A DNA stretch of 11,171 nt from Actinomycetes bacterium (GTDB lineage Bacteria > Actinomycetota > Actinomycetes > Mycobacteriales > Mycobacteriaceae): positions 1-11,171 of the forward strand of contig JAEWGK010000012.1 of NCBI GenBank assembly GCA_023388385.1. The letters run 5' to 3'. The number at the start of each line of letters is the position of its first letter. Position 1 is the stretch's first letter. This document shows positions 5,942 to 11,171 of the stretch, one piece after another. The translations under genes and the position numbers were made by a program. The notes beneath the pieces are model-generated. The model was not told where the DNA came from and searched no databases. It worked only from the letters and a program-made list of their open reading frames with translations.

Positions 5942-6991
5942 TCAACTCACGCGGGAACCGCGCACGGCCCAGCCGATCAGGAAGCCGATGAACGCCATCG
6001 CCAGGGCCGTGCCGCCGACGAGCAGTCCGGCCGGCCGCTCGGATCCGGCCTCCTCGACGGAGGCGGCGACCGGGGTGCCCGGCTCGGACCCGTCGTTGCG
6101 GTGGGGCACGACGACGCCGTCGGGGAAGACCATCTCCACTGCGCGGGTCGCGGCCTTCGAGGACGGGTCGCCGGTGGTCAGCACGGCCATCGCGAAGCGC
6201 TGGTCCTCGCCGAGGAAGCCGACGGAGTTGCGCATGCGCGGATCGTCCCAGCCGCCTTTCTGGCCCACCATCTCGCCGTCGAGGCCCTCGCGCAGGCCGA
6301 AGTCCTGGCCGGCGTCGCCGTAGGAGTACTTCGGCAGGGAGTACATGAGGCGGATGAGGTAGTCGGTCTCGTCGGGGGAGAGCCCGCCGTCGCCGTCGAG
6401 GACGCCGGCGAAGAACGTCGCCATGTCCTTCGGGGAGGAGGTGGAGGCGGCCCAGTTCGGCCGCGGCTGCGTCGCGTCGGAGAGGTGGTAGCGCTCGCGG
6501 ACGGAATCGACGATCTCGCCCCGGCCGTAGGCGTTCCACAGCGCGGTGGTCGCCTCGTTGTCGGAGTACCGCATCGCGTCGTCGCGCAGCATCGCGTCGG
6601 CGTTGCCCGACCGGGGCATCTCGCCCGTGCCGGCCTCGATCTCGCCGTTGTTCCCGGGGCGCTCGTAGTTGGTGTAGCCGACGACCTCGGCGACGAAGAC
6701 CTTGGTCACGCTGGCCAGCGGGAACGGGTCCCCGCCGTGGGAGTTGGCGACCATGCGGCCGGTCGCGCGGTCGTAGAGGGCCATGCCCAGGACGACGCCG
6801 TCGTCGGCGAGCTCCTCCGTCGCGTCCTCCATGCGCTCCTCGACGGCATCGTAGTCCAGGGCGGGCAGCGTCCTGTCCGCGGAATCGGCGATGTCGGCGG
6901 CGGCGACGGGGGCGACGAGGAAGCCGGCGGCGGTCGCGGCCGCCGCCGCGGCGAGGGCCGCACGGTGGCGGGCGTTCCGGAGGCTCAGCAT
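5942..6991 (-). CDS. Secreted or anchored serine hydrolase, class A beta-lactamase/PBP fold
   Basis: Exported protein of the penicillin-recognising serine hydrolase group, 349 aa. An Ala-rich signal peptide (1-32, cleavage near VAAA) is followed by a class A beta-lactamase-like domain. It carries the SxxK box SVTK (Ser94, Lys97), an SDN box (143-145) and a KGG box (245-247), spaced as in class A enzymes. A hydrophobic C-terminal helix (about 321-343) ending RGSRVS would anchor it outside the membrane. No ExxLN motif is seen where the class A general base Glu166 would fall (around 179 the sequence is PNWAAS). A true beta-lactamase is therefore less likely than a cell-wall enzyme or binding protein. 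No good ribosome binding site precedes the ATG, and a -10 box 8 bases upstream suggests a leaderless mRNA. It converges on the thioredoxin gene and diverges from pspA. Confidence 0.85.
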   Translation of the reverse strand: MLSLRNARHRAALAAAAAATAAGFLVAPVAAADIADSADRTLPALDYDAVEERMEDATEELADDGVVLGMALYDRATGRMVANSHGGDPFPLASVTKVFVAEVVGYTNYERPGNNGEIEAGTGEMPRSGNADAMLRDDAMRYSDNEATTALWNAYGRGEIVDSVRERYHLSDATQPRPNWAASTSSPKDMATFFAGVLDGDGGLSPDETDYLIRLMYSLPKYSYGDAGQDFGLREGLDGEMVGQKGGWDDPRMRNSVGFLGEDQRFAMAVLTTGDPSSKAATRAVEMVFPDGVVVPHRNDGSEPGTPVAASVEEAGSERPAGLLVGGTALAMAFIGFLIGWAVRGSRVS

Positions 6992-6999
6992 GAACCGGG

Positions 7000-7005
7000 A
7001 TGTTA
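7000..7005 (-). promoter_or_regulatory. -10 element for a leaderless serine hydrolase mRNA
   Basis: The - strand reads TAACAT here, a good TANNNT -10, ending 8 bases before the ATG (6991). RNA would begin at or next to the start codon, which explains the lack of a clear ribosome binding site. Leaderless transcripts are common in corynebacteria. No -35 was recognised. Confidence 0.45.
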
Positions 7006-7009
7006 CCCC

Positions 7010-7015
7010 TACGAT
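7010..7015 (+). promoter_or_regulatory. -10 element for pspA
   Basis: TACGAT on the + strand is close to the corynebacterial -10 consensus and lies 4 bases from the opposing -10 at 7000-7005. Transcription would start near 7022 and leave a leader of about 78 nt before 7100. No good -35 is seen. Confidence 0.4.
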
Positions 7016-7099
7016 GGGTGGGAATCTCCGGGAACCCGGACCATGACCAACCCCGGCAGCCCGCGCGGGCGCCGGTCAGCGAAAGCGAGTGATCCCGAC

Positions 7100-7942
7100 A
7101 TGGCCAATCCGTTCAGCAAGGGCTGGAAGTACATGATGTCGGCCTTCGACAAGAAGATCGACGACAACGCCGACCCGAAGGTGCTGCTGCACCAGGCGGA
7201 GCAGGAGGAGAGCCGCCGCCATGACGCGATCCAGCAGCAGGCCGCCCAGGTCATCGGCAACCGCAATCAGCTGGAGATGAAGCTTGGCCGCCTGAGGAGC
7301 GACCGCGACACGATCACGGCGAACACCCGCGCTGCACTCGAGCAGGCCGACCGCGCCCGCGCCGCCGGCGACGATGCGAAGGCCGCGGAGCTGGAGAACA
7401 CCGCGGAGGTCTTCGCCTCCCAGCTGGTGTCCATCGAGCGCGAGCTGGAGGATACGACGACGATGCACGCCCAGGCCTCCGCCGCCGCCGACGAGGCGCA
7501 GAAGCAGGCGAAGCTGTCCCAGCAGCGCCAGCAGGAGCTGAAGGCGCAGTTCCGCGAGCTGGAGGCCCAGGCCGACCAGGCGGAGATGCAGCAGCGCACC
7601 GCCGCGACGCTCGACGGCATCCGCGCCATCGAGGGCGATCGCGACGTCCCGACGCTCGATTCGATCCGCGAGAAGATCGAGGGCCGCTACGCCCGCGCCC
7701 TTGGCGCCCAGGAGCTGGCGGAGAACGGCGCCGCCGGCCGCATGGCCGAGATCGAGGCCGGCTCCACCGACGTCCGCGCCTCCATGCGCCTGGACGAGAT
7801 CCGCGCGAGCATGCGCTCGGAGACCACCGGCGAGCTGGGTTCCGGCTCCGCGCCGGGCGCGTCCGGTGCGGCGGGTGAGCTGGAGGCCGGCGACGGCGAC
7901 GCGGAGGGGAACGCGGGCTCCGCGGGCGCGGGCGCGAAGTAG
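7100..7942 (+). CDS. pspA: PspA/IM30 family membrane-stress protein
   Basis: Peripheral membrane protein of the PspA/Vipp1 (ESCRT-III-like) family, which binds and stabilises damaged membrane. It has 280 aa. The start MANPFSKGWKYMMSAF is an amphipathic helix of the membrane-binding type, followed by KIDDNADPKVLLHQA and AAQVIGNRNQLEMKL, typical of the actinobacterial 35-kDa antigen group. Coiled-coil helices cover about 30-175. A conserved segment follows (VPTLDSIREKIEGRYARALG, 183-202), then a doubled RASMR (226-230, 235-239). The final 40 residues are a Gly/Ala/acidic tail of low complexity. The ATG at 7100 is chosen over the in-frame ATG at 7043 because homologues begin MANPF. Its ribosome binding site is weak (GCGAG, 7085-7089). 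No clgR or other psp partner gene is adjacent. Confidence 0.92.
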   Translation: MANPFSKGWKYMMSAFDKKIDDNADPKVLLHQAEQEESRRHDAIQQQAAQVIGNRNQLEMKLGRLRSDRDTITANTRAALEQADRARAAGDDAKAAELENTAEVFASQLVSIERELEDTTTMHAQASAAADEAQKQAKLSQQRQQELKAQFRELEAQADQAEMQQRTAATLDGIRAIEGDRDVPTLDSIREKIEGRYARALGAQELAENGAAGRMAEIEAGSTDVRASMRLDEIRASMRSETTGELGSGSAPGASGAAGELEAGDGDAEGNAGSAGAGAK

Positions 7943-7977
7943 CGCGGCGCCGGGCGTAGGCGACGTCCGGCGTGCGC
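7942..7977. terminator. Bidirectional hairpin between pspA and the NYN gene
   Basis: GCGC..CGCCGG (7942-7953) pairs with CCGGCG..GCGC (7967-7977), with one small bulge. It lies in the 46-bp gap between two convergent stop codons and could serve both genes. There is no clear T-run. Confidence 0.5.
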
Positions 7978-7988
7978 GGGGCCCGGCC

Positions 7989-9392
7989 CTACAGGCCGCC
8001 GTTCTCGCGGCGTCGGTTGAGCAGGAGGCTGCGGATGCCGGCGTGGAAGCCATCCCGCAGGTTGACGCGCTGGCTCTCGGTCAGCGTGTACTCGTGCAGC
8101 GTCTCGCACGCGAACTGCAGCAGCGGGCGGTCGATGTGGGTGGGCAGCCCGCCACCGGACAGAAGGTGGGCCTCGTCGCGCTGCTGCTCCGTCGCCGCGG
8201 ACTCGTACCACCAGGCGGCGTACTGCTGGCCGACGTCGAACGGCGTCTGGAAGCCCGCGGAGGCCCAGACCTCGTTCGGCAGCGGCACGTAGCGGCTGCG
8301 GAGCTTGCGCCGCGGCGCCATCATCGACGGGTTCGGGCGCGGGCCAGGCTTCGGTGCCGGGGCGGCGCCGCCCTCCGGGGTGCCTGCCGCGCCGTCTTCT
8401 TGCGACGGGCGCGGCGGGACGGAGAGGCCCCCGACCTGCCCGGCCTGCTCGGCAGCGGTGGCCTGGGCCTCCGCCGGCACCTCGCGGCGTCCGGCCTTCG
8501 CGGCCGTCTGGATTGCGGCGTCGCTCGGGTCGTCGGCCTGCGCCGTCGGGGTCGCCGGAGCGGGATCGTCGGCGTCGTCGGGTGCCGCGTCGGCGTCGGC
8601 CGTCGCGCCGACGGGTGTCGTGGCATCCCGGGTATCCCCGGCCTCGTCCGGCCCGCTGGGAGCGGCGGCGTCCGCGGAGCCCCCTGCTGTGGAGCCGTCG
8701 GCGGAGGCGTCGCGGGAGGCATCGTCACGTGAATCCTTCGAGCCCGGCGGGGTGACCCGCGTGTCGGGCACGGCCGTGGCACCGTCGGACTCCGGCGGCT
8801 CGGTGTCGCCGATGGGCTTGCCGTGGACGACCGGTGGCAGCGGGCCCTCGAGGACGTTGATCTGCATGGCTTCCGCGAAGTCCTCGCGGGGGTCCAGCAC
8901 CGTCGTGGAATCGCAGGCGTGGCGCAGCGCGGAGGACATGGAGTCCCAGCCGAAGCCGTAGAGGTGCACGCGCACGCCGGCGTTGGAGACCTCCGTGACG
9001 CCGGGCAGCATGTCCGCGTCACCGGAGACGAGCACGATGTCGGAGGCCTGTTGCCGTAGCCCGGCGATCACCATGTCGGTGACCAGGCGGGTGTCCACCG
9101 CCTTCTGGATGCGCCGGTTGCCCCACTCGATGAGCTGGCCGGCGCGCAGCTGCACCCCGTCGATGGAGCGCAGCGAGCGCTGGTAGCGGTGCGGCCCCGA
9201 CTCCGGGATGCCGTCGTACCAGAGCTGGCGCTGGATCGGCTGACCCAGCTGATTCGTGATCATGTCGTCGAGGACGCGCACCACCTCACGGAGATCGATC
9301 TCCAGCTGGGCGCGTGCCCCCGTCTCCCACGAGTTGTAGAAGCTCGCGAGGAGGTAGGAGGTGTCGACGTAGACGAGCGTCCGTTCAAGCAT
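7989..9392 (-). CDS. NYN (PIN-like) domain protein with long disordered linker
   Basis: Probable RNase-like protein, 467 aa, cytoplasmic. The N-terminal NYN domain (about 1-165) shows the acidic metal-site pattern of the family: Asp10 in VYVDTSYLL, Asp100 and Asp106 in KAVDTRLVTDMVI, and Asp125/Asp127 in LVSGDADMLP. A linker of about 170 residues (190-360), rich in Ala, Asp, Pro and Gly, is almost certainly disordered. The C-terminal 105 residues (about 362-467) look folded and helical (PLPNEVWASAGFQTPFDVGQQYAAWW is part of it) and match no family I recognise. It is not an obvious LOTUS domain. GAAGG (9397-9401 on the - strand), 4 bases before the ATG, is the likely ribosome binding site. It converges on pspA and diverges from an MFS gene. 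The RNA target is unknown. Confidence 0.8.
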   Translation of the reverse strand: MLERTLVYVDTSYLLASFYNSWETGARAQLEIDLREVVRVLDDMITNQLGQPIQRQLWYDGIPESGPHRYQRSLRSIDGVQLRAGQLIEWGNRRIQKAVDTRLVTDMVIAGLRQQASDIVLVSGDADMLPGVTEVSNAGVRVHLYGFGWDSMSSALRHACDSTTVLDPREDFAEAMQINVLEGPLPPVVHGKPIGDTEPPESDGATAVPDTRVTPPGSKDSRDDASRDASADGSTAGGSADAAAPSGPDEAGDTRDATTPVGATADADAAPDDADDPAPATPTAQADDPSDAAIQTAAKAGRREVPAEAQATAAEQAGQVGGLSVPPRPSQEDGAAGTPEGGAAPAPKPGPRPNPSMMAPRRKLRSRYVPLPNEVWASAGFQTPFDVGQQYAAWWYESAATEQQRDEAHLLSGGGLPTHIDRPLLQFACETLHEYTLTESQRVNLRDGFHAGIRSLLLNRRRENGGL

Positions 9393-9406
9393 GGTCCCTT
9401 CATCCG

Positions 9407-9435
9407 TTCATAAATTCATAAGTCAGATTTGTTCA
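9407..9435 (-). promoter_or_regulatory. Promoter of the NYN gene, overlapping a direct repeat
   Basis: On the - strand, TGAACA (9430-9435) and TATGAA (9407-9412) are separated by 17 bases, giving a start near 9400 and a very short leader. The same stretch holds a direct repeat TTCATAA (9407-9413 and 9415-9421 on the + strand), the most AT-rich spot in the region and a possible binding site. Confidence 0.45.
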
Positions 9436-9620
9436 CCCTCCAGGATGCACGAACGGGCACCATCCGCGCCGACGATCCCGGGCCGCCGTCGTCCCGGGGG
9501 CCGGGTAGCGTGGTCCGGGCGGGACATCCCGCCGCTGGTCGAGCGGGTCCGGGGGTGGTTCCGAGAACCGCGGCGGAAATCCGCGGCGGACGGCGGAGAA
9601 TGCGAGGAGGAGCGTTTCCG
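9436..9620 (+). promoter_or_regulatory. Upstream region of the MFS gene with repeats
   Basis: A possible -10 TAGCGT (9506-9511, no clear -35) is followed by a 16-bp inverted repeat GGCGGGA-CA-TCCCGCC (9518-9533), then GGTTC-CGA-GAACC (9557-9569) and a 10-bp direct repeat CCGCGGCGGA at 9568 and 9581. The first inverted repeat is placed where a repressor would block transcription. The reading frame of the MFS gene stays open through this stretch, but it encodes only Pro/Gly/Arg-rich sequence and is taken as non-coding. Confidence 0.3.
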
Positions 9621-10892
9621 GTGGGGCGCAAGTGGTTCGTGATGCTCGTCGTGCTGTGCGTCGCGACGCAGGCCATCTTCAACGGCGGGCGCGTGCTGCT
9701 GAGCTACCGCGTATTGGCCTTCGGCGGCGACGCCACCATGGTCGGCCTGTTCACCGCCGCGTTCTCCCTCGTGCCGCTCCTCATCGCCGTGCCCGCCGGG
9801 CGGCTCGTCGACGACGGGTCCGCCCCGGGCGTCATGCGCGCCGGGCTCGTCGCGACGCTCGCCTCCGCCACCCTCATGGCCCTGTCGCCGAACCTGGCGG
9901 TGCTGCTCGTCGGCTACGTGCTCATGGGCTTCGCGCACATGGTGACGCTCATCGCGGCGCAGGGCATGGTCGCGTCGCTGCGCGGCTCGACATCCGCCCT
10001 CGACTCCCTGTTCGCGTACTTCACGCTGGGAATCAGCGCCGGCCAGTTCGCCGGCATCCTCTTCTCCGGCTGGATCGCGTCGATGGGCCAGGGCTCCGGA
10101 CACGTCGACACGACACCCGCCTTGTGGGCACTGACCGCGCTGGCCGTGCCGGCGTTGGTCGTCGGCTGGTTCCACGCGGGCAGGTTCGCTCTGCTGTGCG
10201 ACGCCGACGGGATCGCCTCCCCGGCGGCCGACCCGGCCGGGCGCGGCGAGGGGTCGGCCGCGGGCGGCGCGGACGCGACCGGACCGGATGCGGGGCGGGG
10301 CGGCCGGGGACACGACGCACCATGGACGATTCTCGCGCGGCGCGGGATGCCCCAGGCGATGCTCGCCTCGGTGTCCGTCATCGTCGCCATAGACCTGCTC
10401 ACCGCCTACATGCCGGTTGTCGGTCACGAGATGGGGATGAGCGTCGGCGAGGTCACCGTGGTGCTCTCAGCCCGGTCCGGCCTGGCGATGGTCAGCCGCG
10501 CGATCATGCCGACGCTGCTGCGCCGCGGCCGCAGGAACACGGTGATGATCGCGGCGGTGGTGGTGGGGGCCGCGCCCCTGCTGGTCATGCCGTGGCTGGG
10601 CGCGGTTTGGACGATGGCCGTCGCCACGGGCATCTGCGGATTCGCGTGGGGCCTGGTGATGCCCATGACGATGACGTGGGTATCCCAGCTCGCGCGAGAG
10701 CGCGACCGGGCGATGGCGCTGTCCGTCCGGCTGATGGGAAACCGGCTGGCGCAGGTCGTCGTCCCTCCCGCCGCGGGCGCGGTCGCGGCGGGAAGCGGCG
10801 CCGCGACGGTGTTCCTTGTTGCCGGGGCGATTATGGCCGCGGCGATGGCCGGGACCCTCCAGGCCGCGAGGGCGGGGTTGCTGCCGGAGTAG
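9621..10892 (+). CDS. Major facilitator superfamily transporter
   Basis: Proton-driven membrane transporter, probably an exporter, 423 aa with about twelve membrane helices. The first helix begins right after MGRKWF. AGRLVDDGS (59-67) is a loose form of MFS motif A in the loop between helices 2 and 3. A central cytoplasmic loop (about 192-238) is Gly/Ala/Asp-rich and separates the two six-helix halves. The second half contains RRGRRNTVMIAAV (301-313), the counterpart loop. The GTG at 9621 is chosen because GAGGAGG (9604-9610) lies upstream with good spacing and the hydrophobic core starts at once. The open frame back to 9429 adds an unlikely 64-residue tail. The substrate cannot be told. It diverges from the NYN gene. 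Confidence 0.9.
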   Translation: MGRKWFVMLVVLCVATQAIFNGGRVLLSYRVLAFGGDATMVGLFTAAFSLVPLLIAVPAGRLVDDGSAPGVMRAGLVATLASATLMALSPNLAVLLVGYVLMGFAHMVTLIAAQGMVASLRGSTSALDSLFAYFTLGISAGQFAGILFSGWIASMGQGSGHVDTTPALWALTALAVPALVVGWFHAGRFALLCDADGIASPAADPAGRGEGSAAGGADATGPDAGRGGRGHDAPWTILARRGMPQAMLASVSVIVAIDLLTAYMPVVGHEMGMSVGEVTVVLSARSGLAMVSRAIMPTLLRRGRRNTVMIAAVVVGAAPLLVMPWLGAVWTMAVATGICGFAWGLVMPMTMTWVSQLARERDRAMALSVRLMGNRLAQVVVPPAAGAVAAGSGAATVFLVAGAIMAAAMAGTLQAARAGLLPE

Positions 10893-10904
10893 GCGAACGG
10901 CGCC

Positions 10905-10943
10905 ACGGGCCCGGTGTGGGCGCGCGTGCCGGATGGGGCCCGT
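10905..10943 (+). terminator. GC hairpin after the MFS gene
   Basis: ACGGGCCC (10905-10912) and GGGCCCGT (10936-10943) are perfect 8-bp arms with a further CCGG/CCGG pairing inside, 12 bases after the stop. There is no T-run. Confidence 0.45.
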
Positions 10944-10987
10944 TCCCGGGGTTGGTTGGATGCGCGGGCATGCGTCAATGAGGGGGT

Positions 10988-11016
10988 AAAACGGCTGCTG
11001 ACCAGCTGTTTTGTTC
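10988..11016 (+). terminator. Rho-independent terminator with T-rich tail
   Basis: AAAACGGCTG (10988-10997) and CAGCTGTTTT (11003-11012) form a 10-bp stem with one G-T pair and a 5-base loop, followed by GTTCTTGTG. This is the only hairpin in the window with a T-rich tail on the + strand. The A-run on the other side means it could also act for a gene arriving on the - strand. Confidence 0.6.
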
Positions 11017-11039
11017 TTGTGTTCACGCACATGTAATGT
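11011..11039 (+). promoter_or_regulatory. Possible promoter for a gene to the right
   Basis: TTGTTC (11011-11016) and TAATGT (11034-11039) are 17 bases apart, with a TG just before the -10. The -35 overlaps the tail of the terminator. If it is real, the gene it serves starts beyond the window. Confidence 0.35.
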
Positions 11040-11171
11040 TCTGGGGGTCAGCGCGGCTGGCGGGTTCGCCGTTGGGGTTGTTCCCCGGGTGGTGGGTCTG
11101 GTTGGTTGTGTTGGTTGGGGGATGCCGTGTTGTTCTTCGGTGGCCGGGTTGACCGGTGTTGCTGGAGGGTG
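11040..11171. other. G/T-skewed tract at the right edge
   Basis: This stretch is poor in A on the + strand and rich in G and T, unlike the rest of the window. It contains GGTTGG (11100-11105) and GGTTGG (11113-11118) around a TTGTGTT spacer, which could form a two-layer G-quadruplex. On the - strand all three frames are open at the window edge, but this follows from the lack of A on the + strand (and so of T on the - strand). The translations are Pro/Thr/Gln/Asn-rich with no recognisable domain. No gene is called. Confidence 0.4.

Noticed and set aside
7043..7099. Earlier ATG for pspA at 7043
   Set aside because: It has no ribosome binding site, and PspA homologues begin at MANPF, encoded from 7100.
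9429..9620. N-terminal extension of the MFS protein
   Set aside because: The 64 extra residues are Pro/Gly/Arg-rich, and the GTG at 9621 has a far better ribosome binding site.
9423..10427. Long - strand frame (334 codons) opposite the MFS gene
   Set aside because: It is a His/Arg/Gly-rich antisense shadow of a clear membrane transporter.
10424..11032. Overlapping - strand frames running from the right edge into the MFS gene
   Set aside because: They lie largely antisense to the MFS gene, are Pro/Arg-rich and have no motif. The open frames follow from the scarcity of A on the + strand there.

Overview
The window is GC-rich bacterial DNA with tightly packed genes. It most likely comes from a Corynebacterium or a close relative in the Actinobacteria. 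The evidence is the order rpsF-ssb-rplI-dnaB with no rpsR between ssb and rplI (as I recall for C. glutamicum, whereas Mycobacterium keeps rpsR there), a Gly-rich SSB ending in EPPF, a PspA close to the mycobacterial 35-kDa antigen type, and a SigH-like promoter before a thioredoxin gene. The assignment rests on gene order and on recalled protein sequences, not on a search.

Layout. Positions 1-223 hold the last codons of an unidentified gene and a 59-residue, two-helix membrane protein that is easily missed. Positions 224-1809 are a ribosome and replication cluster on the + strand: rpsF (GTG start at 383), ssb and rplI. A 659-bp gene-free gap (1810-2468) follows. It holds a strong hairpin after rplI and three exact DnaA-box sequences, then dnaB (2469-3965, no intein). 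Next on the + strand are an acyltransferase-3 family membrane protein that appears to start with CTG (4132-5274) and a thioredoxin (5438-5830) behind a good SigH-type promoter. A perfect 44-bp palindrome (5884-5927) separates the thioredoxin from a convergent gene for a secreted or anchored penicillin-binding/beta-lactamase-fold protein (5942-6991, - strand). That gene diverges from pspA (7100-7942, + strand), with facing -10 boxes only a few bases apart. pspA converges on a NYN-domain gene with a long disordered linker (7989-9392, - strand). This gene diverges from an MFS transporter gene (9621-10892, + strand). The right end (10893-11171) holds terminators, a possible promoter and a G/T-skewed tract.

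How the genes fit together. The left part is translation and replication housekeeping. The right part leans towards envelope and redox stress: a SigH-type thioredoxin, PspA membrane maintenance, a cell-wall-facing serine hydrolase fold, a membrane acyltransferase and an efflux-type transporter. No mobile element, CRISPR array, tRNA or rRNA gene was seen. The items most worth a second look are the DnaA boxes before dnaB, the CTG start, the SigH promoter and the NYN protein with its unassigned C-terminal domain.
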